DNA of 64,000 nt from Microbacterium kyungheense (lineage in GTDB: Bacteria; Actinomycetota; Actinomycetes; Actinomycetales; Microbacteriaceae), in NCBI RefSeq assembly GCF_006783905.1, contig NZ_VFPE01000004.1, forward strand, positions 1-64,000. Reading direction: 5' to 3'. Shown here piece by piece: positions 17,865 through 25,311 of the stretch (the first letter of the stretch is position 1; each line of letters starts with the position of its first letter). The notes under the pieces were generated by a model, which worked only from the letters and a program-made list of their open reading frames with translations, was not told the origin of the DNA and made no database searches. A program made the translations under genes and the position numbers.

Positions 17865-18410
17865 TCAGGCGCCGAGGGTCACGTCGACCTGGATCTCGGT
17901 CGCGAGGCGCTCCAGCTCGGCGGTGAGGGCATCCAGATCCACGGATGCCGGCACCCGGGCCGCGACCGTCGCCTCGAACAGCCTGCCGCCGTACATCGCG
18001 GCGTCGGTGGTGCGCGTCGCCATGCGGTCGATCGTCACCCCGTGCGAGGTCAGCACCGCACTGATGTCGCGCACGATTCCGGCCCGGTCGTTGCCGACGA
18101 CCTCGAGGGTGAGCGGGCGGGAGCCCGCGGCACTTGTGCTGAGCGAGGAACGAGACGAAGCAGCCTGCACCGCATCCGTCCCGGCGTGGACCGTGACCTT
18201 CAGCAGGCCCTCGAGCGACGCCAGAGCGGTGCGCAGGTCGTCTGCCCGCTCGCGGGCGACCGACACCTCGATGATGCCCGCGAACGCCCCGGAGAGCTCG
18301 GCGAGCTGGCTGGTCTCCCAGTTGCCGCCGTGCGCGCCGACGACGTCGGCCACCGCCGCCACGAGTCCGGACCGGTCGTCGCCGACCACGGTGAGCACGA
18401 GCGTCGTCAT
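17865..18410 (-). CDS. Double ACT-domain protein (GcvR-like)
   Basis: 181 aa. Two ACT domains are visible: residues 1-75 (VLTVVGDDRSGLVAAVADVV) and 97-181 (LEVVGNDRAGIVRDISAVL). The order matches glycine-cleavage repressor-type or formyltetrahydrofolate-deformylase-regulatory ACT proteins, which bind amino acids. The linker (ASSRSSLSTSAAGS) is encoded by a 28-nt element also present in the deacetylase gene nearby. ATG 18410 is leaderless-type, with TACAGT 6 nt upstream. The ligand is unknown. Confidence 0.85.
   Translation of the reverse strand: MTTLVLTVVGDDRSGLVAAVADVVGAHGGNWETSQLAELSGAFAGIIEVSVARERADDLRTALASLEGLLKVTVHAGTDAVQAASSRSSLSTSAAGSRPLTLEVVGNDRAGIVRDISAVLTSHGVTIDRMATRTTDAAMYGGRLFEATVAARVPASVDLDALTAELERLATEIQVDVTLGA
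18135..18162 (-). repeat. 28-nt element, copy 1 (in the ACT-domain gene)
   Basis: Minus-strand sequence beginning TGCTTCGTCTCG and ending CTCAGCACA, identical over 28 nt to 19078-19105. Similarity continues for about 8 nt with one mismatch. Both copies are read in the same frame (ASSRSSLST). The GAGCGAGGAACGAGACGAAG core resembles a dispersed repeat type I associate with Microbacteriaceae genomes. Confidence 0.85.
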
Positions 18411-18416
18411 GCGCTC

Positions 18417-18422
18417 ACTGTA
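18417..18422 (-). promoter_or_regulatory. -10 box of the ACT-protein gene (leaderless type)
   Basis: TACAGT on the minus strand, exactly 6 nt before ATG 18410. Confidence 0.55.
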
Positions 18423-18431
18423 CCGAGGCGG

Positions 18432-18803
18432 TCACCGCGGAGCGAGGGCGTCGCCGACCGGGAAGGGCAGCGGAAAGCGCTCGGGGTTGGCGCCCACGGC
18501 CGAGGCCGCTCCGTACTCGTCGGCGACCACGACGACGCCGCGCGGGCTCGCCTCGCCGATGCGCACCGGACGCTCGGAGCCGTCGGGCAGGCGCAGCGTC
18601 CAGCGATCGGCAAGGTACCCGATGCCGAGCTCTTCGAGCAGCTCTTCGGCGTCGAGCCAGTCCAGCGGCTCGCCGGCGGCGCCGCCGGGCGTGCGCTCGC
18701 GGCCGAGCAGGTCGAAGACCCGGAATCCCTCACCGTCGGCGCGCATCCAGCCGAGCACTTCGCCATCGGGCCGCCGATGTTCGATCCAGTCCGGGGGCAG
18801 CAT
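18432..18803 (-). CDS. Small acidic protein of unknown function
   Basis: 123 aa, acidic, with no signal peptide or membrane segment. I do not recognise a named family. It begins MLPPDWIEHRRPDGEVLGWM and has a central WLDAEELLEELGIGYL segment. It looks like a globular two-layer cytoplasmic protein. The start at ATG 18803 is supported by a TACGCT box exactly 6 nt upstream. It precedes the ACT gene by 21 nt on the same strand, and each has its own -10 box. Confidence 0.7.
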   Translation of the reverse strand: MLPPDWIEHRRPDGEVLGWMRADGEGFRVFDLLGRERTPGGAAGEPLDWLDAEELLEELGIGYLADRWTLRLPDGSERPVRIGEASPRGVVVVADEYGAASAVGANPERFPLPFPVGDALAPR

Positions 18804-18809
18804 CCGTCG

Positions 18810-18815
18810 AGCGTA
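18810..18815 (-). promoter_or_regulatory. -10 box of the small acidic protein gene (leaderless type)
   Basis: TACGCT on the minus strand with a 6-nt gap to ATG 18803. Confidence 0.55.
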
Positions 18816-18876
18816 GCGGGCGCGCGGGTTCTCCACAGCCGGGCGCGCGAGGCACGACGAGCCGGGGGCGTCCGAG

Positions 18877-18882
18877 TATTCT
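18877..18882 (+). promoter_or_regulatory. Probable -10 box of the secreted deacetylase gene
   Basis: TATTCT, giving a leader of about 40 nt with GGGGA 6 nt before ATG 18932. Confidence 0.45.
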
Positions 18883-18931
18883 TCAGGAGGACGGCTGCGA
18901 GGGCAATCGCGGCCCGGATCTGGGGATTCGT

Positions 18932-20119
18932 ATGGCCACGTCGGGCACGCCCACACCCGCACCCGCGCGCAGACGCCGGGGCGGGCGCCTCTTCGCGGGC
19001 ATTGCGATCGGCGTGGTGGTGCTCGCCGCCGTGGCCGGCACGGTCACGGCCATCACCATGGCTCGGGCGGGTGGGGATGCTTCGTCTCGTTCCTCGCTCA
19101 GCACAGGTGCCGCACCCGCAGCCGTGTCGACGCCCACGTCCTCGCCGACCCCCACGCCCACGCCGACGCCGCTCACCCCGGAGGAGCAGCTGCTCGCGAC
19201 ATCGGCCGACCCGGCGGCCTGCGCGGTGAGCTTCGCGGGCGACGGCGTCACCGACGCACCCCAGTTGCAGACCCAGGGCGCGCTGTACACGGGCCTGCCG
19301 ATCCCGTCCCGCGACGGCCTGGTGTTCGCGGGGTGGTACGCGACGCCGGCCGATGCCGCGGCGCTCGCCATCCCGGGACGGGTCAACGGCTCGGAGCTGG
19401 TCGCCTGCACCGACCGGCGCATCACCCTCAACGCCGCGTGGGTGAGCCCCGCGCAGAACGCGGCCGAGGACGCCCGCATCCCGATCCTGATGTACCACCA
19501 GTTCACGGCGAAGCCCGAGGGCGAGAGCGGGTGGCTGCGCGGGAACTACGCGTACATCGGCGACTTCGATGCCCACATGAACCACATCGCGACCGGCGGC
19601 TTCTACCTGCCCACCTGGGACGAGCTGTCGGCATTCATCGACGGACGCCTCTATCTGCCGAACCACTCGGTGATCGTCACCGACGATGACGCCGACCAGA
19701 CCTGGTTCGACCTGGCGGCGCCGGTGGTCTCCACGTACAAGGTGCTCGCGACGTCGTTCATGATCACCGCCTACCGCCAGGACCCGCCGCCGAACCCATA
19801 CGTGCTGCGCCGCTCGCACACCCACGACATGCACCAGGCGGGCGACAACGGCAAAGGCCGCATGGTCAACTGGACCCCGGACCAGATCGCCGCCGACCTG
19901 GAGGCCTCGGCCGCCGTGCTCGGGGTGAAGGAGGTCGTGGCGTATCCCTACGGCCACTACAACGACACCGCGAAGCAGGGCGTGGCGCAGGCCGGCTTCG
20001 AGATGGCCCGGACGATCGAGCCGGGCTACGTCACGATCGGCACCGACAAGCTCGCCCTGCCGGTGCAGCGGGTCAACTACGGGATGGGTCTCGACGCGCT
20101 GGTCGGCCTGATCGGCTGA
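18932..20119 (+). CDS. Membrane-anchored polysaccharide deacetylase-family protein with InlB-like repeat
   Basis: 395 aa. A basic N-terminus and one membrane helix (residues about 18-45) are followed by a Ser/Thr/Pro linker with a PTPTPTP run that would span the cell wall. An InlB B-repeat-like segment (GLPIPSRDGLVFAGWYATP) precedes the NodB-like domain from about residue 185. That domain has ILMYHQF, VIVTDDDADQTW in place of the usual TFDDG, HTHDMH and YPYGHYND. Metal ligands are therefore only partly canonical and activity is uncertain. Residues ASSRSSLST in the linker come from the shared 28-nt element. Confidence 0.83.
   Translation: MATSGTPTPAPARRRRGGRLFAGIAIGVVVLAAVAGTVTAITMARAGGDASSRSSLSTGAAPAAVSTPTSSPTPTPTPTPLTPEEQLLATSADPAACAVSFAGDGVTDAPQLQTQGALYTGLPIPSRDGLVFAGWYATPADAAALAIPGRVNGSELVACTDRRITLNAAWVSPAQNAAEDARIPILMYHQFTAKPEGESGWLRGNYAYIGDFDAHMNHIATGGFYLPTWDELSAFIDGRLYLPNHSVIVTDDDADQTWFDLAAPVVSTYKVLATSFMITAYRQDPPPNPYVLRRSHTHDMHQAGDNGKGRMVNWTPDQIAADLEASAAVLGVKEVVAYPYGHYNDTAKQGVAQAGFEMARTIEPGYVTIGTDKLALPVQRVNYGMGLDALVGLIG
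19078..19105 (+). repeat. 28-nt element, copy 2 (in the secreted deacetylase gene)
   Basis: Identical to 18135-18162 (opposite strand) and read in the same frame, giving ASSRSSLST in the linker just outside the membrane. Confidence 0.85.
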
Positions 20120-20134
20120 CGAACCTGAGGTTCG
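20120..20134. repeat. 15-bp perfect dyad just after the deacetylase stop codon
   Basis: CGAACCT-G-AGGTTCG begins right after TGA 20117-20119. A 1-nt centre is too tight for a hairpin terminator, so it reads as a protein-binding site, possibly for control of the downstream glycan locus. Confidence 0.5.
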
Positions 20135-20192
20135 GCACCTTTCGCTCAGCAAACGCCGAAGTATCAGGTGAAGATCTTGCCACTCCCTCCCA

Positions 20193-20388
20193 TTGACGGG
20201 CCATTCGGTCTAGAGTGATGGGGTTCTCAACTCGCACTGGGGACCCGAGCATTTCCGCTGGGAACGGAATTGCACTCATGCGAGGAGAACGGCCGTGCGG
20301 ATGGTGACCGCGGCCTACTGGGATATGCATTGGGGAACTGCATGTGGGGTGCGCTATACGTGCACGCGCCTAAGCGCGGGCACCTTCG
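20193..20388 (+). promoter_or_regulatory. Promoter region and structured leader of the glycan locus
   Basis: TTGACG (20193) and TAGAGT (20211-20216) are promoter-like but only 12 bp apart, so the -35 is doubtful. If TAGAGT is the -10, the leader is about 166 nt. CTCGCA (20231-20236) pairs with TGCGAG (20279-20284) and encloses a TTCCG/CGGAA hairpin (20253-20257 with 20265-20269). The outer stem would cover the GAGGAG motif (20282-20287) that precedes GTG 20295. Confidence 0.45.
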
Positions 20389-21921
20389 ATGACGACTTTC
20401 GTCAATCCGGCCGATCCTGCGCCGGTCGCCGCACCGCGAGTGATCGACGCGGTGCCTCGTACGCTGATCACGCCGCGCAACGCTCCCGCGATCGAGCAGC
20501 GGCTCGCATGGCAACGCCGCTATCGCGCCCGCTTGGCGCTCACCGACACGCTCGTCGTCCTCGTCTCGGCAGGCGTCGCGGCGTGGATCCAGATCGCAGG
20601 TGTCGCGAAGGTCGACCTGGCCGACGCGCCGTGGCAGTACGGCCGCGTGTTCGTCATCACGTTCCTGATCTGGTCGCTCATGCTGGTTCTGTTCCAGACG
20701 CGCGACCCACGAGTGCTCGGGCAGGGTACGACGGAGTACCGCCGCGTCGCGCATGCGACCGGGCTGGCGTTCGGCATGCTCGCGAGCGGCTTCGTGATCC
20801 TGCAGTCACAGGGGATCCGGACCCAGCTGCTCATCGCTCTTCCGCTCGGCATGGCAGGCATGCTCCTCGGTCGGTGGACCTCACGTCAGTGGCTCATCCG
20901 CCAGCGGCGGGTCGGCGAGTTCCTGTCGCGCGCGATCGTCGTCGGCAACAGATCGGACGTGGAGTACGTCGTCCGCTCTGTCAACGCGAACGGACTGATC
21001 GGATACCGCATCGTAGGTATCACCCTCACCGACGAGGTGCAGATGAACGACGCGCTGACCGTCGGCGAGCAGGCTTTCACATCCATCGGCACCGCGGACA
21101 CCGCCGCCATCGTCGCGGCGCAGCTCAACGCCGACGCCGTCATCGTCGCTAGCACGCCCAGCGACAACGACTACCTCAAACGGCTCAGCTGGCAGCTGGA
21201 GGGAACCGCGAGCGAGCTCGTCCTGTCCAGCCCGCTCGCCGACGTCGCCGGACCGCGCATGTCTCTGCGCCCCGTCGAGGGCCTTCCGCTCGTGCAGGTG
21301 GAGATCCCGACGTTCGAGGGCAGCCGATACGCCCTCAAGCGTGCGATGGACATCGCGCTGTCGTCTCTCGCCCTGGTCGTCGTCGCCGTGCTGACACCCG
21401 TCATCGCGATCGCCATCAAGCTCGATGACGGCGGTCCCGTGTTCTTCGCGCAGGAGCGGGTCGGCCGCGACGGCCAGGTGTTCCGGATGTGGAAGTTCCG
21501 CTCGATGCGGACCGACGCCGAGAGCGCGAAGCACGGCCTGGCCGACCAGAACCACCACACCGGCCCGATGTTCAAGATCAGGCGCGACCCCCGCATCACA
21601 CGCGTGGGGGCGCTGATGCGCAAGTACTCGATCGACGAGCTGCCGCAGTTCCTCAACGTGCTGATCGGCGACATGAGCATCGTCGGCCCGCGGCCGCCGC
21701 TCCCTTCCGAGGTCACCTCTTACGACGGCACGGTCTACCGGAGGCTGTACATCAAGCCCGGCATCACCGGACTGTGGCAGATCAGCGGTCGTAGCGACCT
21801 CGATTGGGAGGAGACGGTCCGGCTGGATCTGCGCTACGTCGAGAACTGGTCGGTGATCGGCGACCTCGTGATCCTGTGGCGTACCGTCGGGACGGTGCTC
21901 AGGGCGCACGGCGCGTACTGA
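20389..21921 (+). CDS. Priming phosphoglycosyltransferase (polyprenyl glycosylphosphotransferase, WbaP/CpsE type)
   Basis: 510 aa. It transfers a sugar phosphate from a nucleotide sugar to undecaprenyl phosphate, the first step of glycan assembly. About four N-terminal helices precede a nucleotide-binding-like domain (FLSRAIVVGNRSD), a reentrant/transmembrane helix near residue 325 and the catalytic bacterial sugar-transferase domain (KRAMDIALSS, VGRDGQVFRMWKFRSMRTDA, DELPQFLNVLIGDMSIVGPRPP, KPGITGLWQISGRS). Length is normal. The first in-frame start is ATG 20389, after TAA 20371, and it lacks a clear ribosome binding site. It opens the exopolysaccharide locus. Confidence 0.93.
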   Translation: MTTFVNPADPAPVAAPRVIDAVPRTLITPRNAPAIEQRLAWQRRYRARLALTDTLVVLVSAGVAAWIQIAGVAKVDLADAPWQYGRVFVITFLIWSLMLVLFQTRDPRVLGQGTTEYRRVAHATGLAFGMLASGFVILQSQGIRTQLLIALPLGMAGMLLGRWTSRQWLIRQRRVGEFLSRAIVVGNRSDVEYVVRSVNANGLIGYRIVGITLTDEVQMNDALTVGEQAFTSIGTADTAAIVAAQLNADAVIVASTPSDNDYLKRLSWQLEGTASELVLSSPLADVAGPRMSLRPVEGLPLVQVEIPTFEGSRYALKRAMDIALSSLALVVVAVLTPVIAIAIKLDDGGPVFFAQERVGRDGQVFRMWKFRSMRTDAESAKHGLADQNHHTGPMFKIRRDPRITRVGALMRKYSIDELPQFLNVLIGDMSIVGPRPPLPSEVTSYDGTVYRRLYIKPGITGLWQISGRSDLDWEETVRLDLRYVENWSVIGDLVILWRTVGTVLRAHGAY

Positions 21922-21922
21922 T

Positions 21923-21941
21923 CGCGGCCGTCCCGGCCGCG
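21923..21941. terminator. Bidirectional GC-rich stem-loop between convergent genes
   Basis: CGCGGCCG-tcc-CGGCCGCG, a perfect 8-bp stem with a 3-nt loop, between two genes that end toward each other. There is no T-run. Confidence 0.55.
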
Positions 21942-21957
21942 GGTCGACCTCGCCGGG

Positions 21958-23085
21958 TCACTCGGATGCGGGGCCCCAGAGATCCGCGAGCACGTCCGCG
22001 AACTCCGCCACGCGATCAGCCCAGTCCGGGATCCCGTCGTACTGCTGTGTGGGCAGATGGGCGTATGTCGCGGCCGCCACGGCAGACGGAAACACTGCTC
22101 CAGACACCGCGGCGACACCTGCGCCGACGTCGCGGAAGCCTGCAACGGCCGTCGACACGACGGGCCTGCCGACCGCACGGTACTCGTAGAGCTTGAGCGG
22201 GTCGAGACTCTCGGTGAACGCGTTCACGAGGTGCGGGACGAGGAGCACCTCGGAATGCTGCAGATATGCGGGGATGTCCGTCCAGGGCCGCGCCCCCAGC
22301 ATCACGATCCGAGGGTGGCTGCGGAGGCGCTCGGTGTTCGCCTCCGCCAACGAGTTCGGCCCGACGAGCAGGATCCGCCCCTCGGTCCCCAGGGCATCCG
22401 CCGTGCGGACGAGCAGCTCGACGTCGAGCCGGTCCTCGTGGAGCGTGCCGATATAGGTCGCGGTGGGCCCGCCGGGCATATCGGCGGGACGTGACCGGGT
22501 CACCCGATAGCGCTCCACGTCCACGGCGTTGGGGATGAGGACGACCTCGCGCTGGCGCGAGCGGGAGCGCTGAAGACCGGCCGAGCACACCACGACGGCC
22601 CGGCACCGCGCCATGAGCGTGTCCTCGTTGATCGTGATGCGATGATGCTCGCGCGCAGTCCTGTGCGCGGCCAGCCAGTCGTCCGTCATGTCGTACAGCG
22701 CCGGCCGGTCGGAGCGCTCGACGAACCCCGCCCAGCTCGGATCGTTGACCCACAGTGCGGGCTCGCTCAGCCCGAGGCGCCGGATCACTCTGCGCACGCT
22801 GCGGCGCAGGCTCGCATCGGCCGCGGGCCCCAGGACCCGCGGCAGCAGCTTGTCGGGTTGGTGGAGCGTGAGTCGGCCGTCGTACTCCCGCGCCGTCCGC
22901 GTGCCTCGACCACGCCGTATCCGCCGCCCTGAGAGCAACGAGTGCAGCAGATCGTTCGAGGGCTCGATCATGAGCACGTGCAGGTCCGGATCGGCGCGCA
23001 GCAGGCCGTCGATCAGATACTGGTTGCGGCGCCAGACGTCGTCCCAGGCTTCGAGCGAGAAGACCACAAGCTCTCGGCGCGTCAT
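21958..23085 (-). CDS. Glycosyltransferase (GT4-like)
   Basis: 375 aa with a GT-B fold. The N-half contains VVFSLEAWDDVWRRNQYLIDGLL and a membrane-associating basic stretch (SGRRIRRGRGTR). The C-half has the donor site (VLIPNAVDVERY, ATYIGTLHEDRLDVEL, LDPLKLYEYRAVGRPVV). It resembles TuaH-like family members. ATG 23085 overlaps the previous gene's stop (ATGA). It is second in a two-gene minus-strand unit, and the sugar specificity is unknown. Confidence 0.87.
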   Translation of the reverse strand: MTRRELVVFSLEAWDDVWRRNQYLIDGLLRADPDLHVLMIEPSNDLLHSLLSGRRIRRGRGTRTAREYDGRLTLHQPDKLLPRVLGPAADASLRRSVRRVIRRLGLSEPALWVNDPSWAGFVERSDRPALYDMTDDWLAAHRTAREHHRITINEDTLMARCRAVVVCSAGLQRSRSRQREVVLIPNAVDVERYRVTRSRPADMPGGPTATYIGTLHEDRLDVELLVRTADALGTEGRILLVGPNSLAEANTERLRSHPRIVMLGARPWTDIPAYLQHSEVLLVPHLVNAFTESLDPLKLYEYRAVGRPVVSTAVAGFRDVGAGVAAVSGAVFPSAVAAATYAHLPTQQYDGIPDWADRVAEFADVLADLWGPASE

Positions 23086-24104
23086 GTGTCCAGCATCCTT
23101 CGGTAGAACGTCATCGTGGCAGTGATCTGCGCATCGATCGTGAACTCCCGTCGTTGCAGGGTCTGAAGGTCCCCACCGAGTGCGGCGCGTCGTGCCGGAT
23201 CGTCGACCAGCTGGTCGATGATGCGGGCAGCGGCCATAGCGTCCCCCGGCTCGAACAGGGTCTGCGGCGATACGCTCCCGATCGTCTCGAGGTGCCCGCC
23301 ACCGGCGGCGGCGACGACCGGGGTGCCCTCCGCCATCGCCTCGAGGACAAGGATGCCGAGTCCTTCGCGAGGCGTCGGCGCAAGCACGATCGATGCGCTC
23401 CGCAGCAACTCGGGGACGTCCTCACGGTGCCCGAGGAACTCGACGCGCTCCGCGACGCCCCGTTCGCGTGCCCGCTCTTCGAGTTCGGCGCGCTCGGTAC
23501 CGTCACCCGCGACCCGGAGGACCCATCCGGTCTTCGGCGCGTGCGACAGCGCCCAGGCATCGATCGCCGTGGCCGTGTCCTTCTCGGACTCGAGCCGCTG
23601 CGCGACGAGCACGGTCTTCTCGCGCGTCTTCGTCCTCGTACTCACCGGCACACCTGTGTGCACGACCTCGACGTCTCCGTGCGCGAACGCGGCGACGGCG
23701 GACGAGATGGCGATCTCGCCGCGGATGCTGCGATCTGCGATCCCCAGTACCGCCCGCGAGAGCGGAGCGGTGCCGCGACGGCCCATGAAATGCCGGGTGC
23801 TCACGTGCACCGCCCGATGTCGAGCCGTCGAGCGGCCGAGCGCGCCGACGAGATCTGCCTGCGACATATGCGTGTTGATGACGTCGGGGGATGCGACGTC
23901 GCGCAGTGACCGCAGCGCCTGTCGCATACTGTCACCCGGCCTCCATTCGACGCCGGTGCCGGCGAGTGCCGCGGTCATCCGCTCTCGATCGCCGCCGATC
24001 ACGGTGACCTCGGAACCGCGCTCGACAAGACCAGGCGACAGATTCACGAGATACCGCTCGACGCCGGCGAAGCCGACCGAGCAGACCACGTGGACGATCC
24101 GCAC
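23082..24104 (-). CDS. GT4-family glycosyltransferase
   Basis: 340 aa, GT-B retaining glycosyltransferase. The acceptor domain begins VHVVCSVGFAGVERYLVNLS. The donor domain has VLVAQRLESEKD, WVLRVAGDGTERAELEERA and the EX7E motif in REGLGILVLEAMAEGTPVVA. GTG 24104 has GGGAGGGAG upstream. It starts a two-gene unit and is divergent from the GT4 at 24166. Confidence 0.92.
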   Translation of the reverse strand: MRIVHVVCSVGFAGVERYLVNLSPGLVERGSEVTVIGGDRERMTAALAGTGVEWRPGDSMRQALRSLRDVASPDVINTHMSQADLVGALGRSTARHRAVHVSTRHFMGRRGTAPLSRAVLGIADRSIRGEIAISSAVAAFAHGDVEVVHTGVPVSTRTKTREKTVLVAQRLESEKDTATAIDAWALSHAPKTGWVLRVAGDGTERAELEERARERGVAERVEFLGHREDVPELLRSASIVLAPTPREGLGILVLEAMAEGTPVVAAAGGGHLETIGSVSPQTLFEPGDAMAAARIIDQLVDDPARRAALGGDLQTLQRREFTIDAQITATMTFYRRMLDT

Positions 24105-24153
24105 TGCAGACTCCCTCCCAGACGACGGACCCGGGCGTCTCCGCCATCGTCGC

Positions 24154-24159
24154 TAGCAT
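24154..24159 (+). promoter_or_regulatory. -10 box of the GT4 gene at 24166 (leaderless type)
   Basis: TAGCAT followed by 6 nt and GTG 24166. An ATG at 24163 is in frame but only 3 nt from the box. Confidence 0.55.
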
Positions 24160-24165
24160 GACATG

Positions 24166-25311
24166 GTGCGCGTCGCGATGTCGTCCTTCGCCTTCAACAA
24201 CGAAGGGGGAATCGAGCGCGTGTCCTACGAGCTCGCGCTGCGCCTGGCTGATCGCGTCGACATGACGCTGGTGGCGACCGATGTGGCACCGCCTCCCGCT
24301 GCGCCGCTCGAGTGGATCAAAGTCGATGCGGTGAGCCGCCCGGGGTTCGTCATCCCCGTCACCTATTCACGGGCCGCCACACGCGCCCTGACCGGACGGC
24401 GGTTCGACATCGTCCACAACCAGGGCGGCTGCGCGACCCGCGCGCAGGACGTGATCACGGCCCACAGCTGCCACCGTGCGTGGTGGGAGATGAAGTTCCG
24501 GCAGGGCGAGGCGCTGCGCGCGATCGCGAATCCGTTCCACCACGCGGTGCTGCGCGTCGAGCAGGCCAACTACCGGCCCGAACGGTTCCGTCGCGCCATC
24601 GCCGTATCGCCGAGTGTCGCGCGCGAGCTCACGCAGTACTACGGCGTCGACCCCGATCGCATCACGGTCATCCCCAACGCTGTGGACGTCGCCCGTTTCC
24701 AGCCGATGGATGCCGCGGCCCGCCGCGCGCGGATACGGGGCCGTCACGGGTACAGCGACGACGACGTCGTGCTGCTGTTCGTCGGCAAGGAGTTCCGCCG
24801 CAAAGGACTCACCGCGATCATCTCCGCGCTGCCCTCCCTGCCTGAGACCGTCAAACTCCTCGTCGTCGGCGGGGATGATCCCGCGGCGTTCCGTTCGCAG
24901 GCCGCGAAGGCCGGCATCGGATCGCGTGTGACGTTCGCAGGTCACTCGCCAGCGGTCGAGGACTACTTCCAGGCCGGCGACCTTTTCGTGTTCCCCACGG
25001 CGTACGAGGCGTTCGGGCTGGTGATGCTCGAAGCCGCCGCGGCCGGCCTGCCGGTTCTGGCCACACCGCTCGGCGTGGCGGAGGAGTTCGTGGTGGACGG
25101 GCGCAACGGCGCGTTGATCGAACGCGACGGCGCATCGATCGCGCGGGCCGTGGCCCCCCTCGCCGCCGACCGCGAGCTCCGCCGCCGTATGGGCGAGAAC
25201 GCGAGAGTGGACGCGGGCGGGTACACGTCATGGAAGACGGTCGCCGCGCGCACCCTCGACGTCTACGAAGAGGTCGTCGAGGCGAAGCGCCGCGACGGCT
25301 CCCTCACCTGA
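24166..25311 (+). CDS. GT4-family glycosyltransferase
   Basis: 381 aa. It begins VRVAMSSFAFNNEGGIERVS. The donor domain has ITVIPNAVDVARFQP, LLFVGKEFRRKGL and the EX7E-type PTAYEAFGLVMLEAAAAGLPVL. It has no membrane helix and is probably peripheral at the inner membrane. The start is assigned from the TAGCAT-N6-GTG spacing. Its 3' end overlaps the convergent fusion gene by 8 nt. Confidence 0.92.
   Translation: MRVAMSSFAFNNEGGIERVSYELALRLADRVDMTLVATDVAPPPAAPLEWIKVDAVSRPGFVIPVTYSRAATRALTGRRFDIVHNQGGCATRAQDVITAHSCHRAWWEMKFRQGEALRAIANPFHHAVLRVEQANYRPERFRRAIAVSPSVARELTQYYGVDPDRITVIPNAVDVARFQPMDAAARRARIRGRHGYSDDDVVLLFVGKEFRRKGLTAIISALPSLPETVKLLVVGGDDPAAFRSQAAKAGIGSRVTFAGHSPAVEDYFQAGDLFVFPTAYEAFGLVMLEAAAAGLPVLATPLGVAEEFVVDGRNGALIERDGASIARAVAPLAADRELRRRMGENARVDAGGYTSWKTVAARTLDVYEEVVEAKRRDGSLT

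Noticed and set aside
19135..19175. PT-rich repeat as a separate mobile or regulatory repeat
   Set aside because: It is an ordinary Pro-Thr linker coding tract within the deacetylase gene.
20295..21152. GTG-started frame with a good ribosome binding site that overlaps the priming transferase
   Set aside because: After about 35 codons it is Arg-rich shadow sequence of the transferase. I keep only the ribosome-binding motif and leader structure as an observation.
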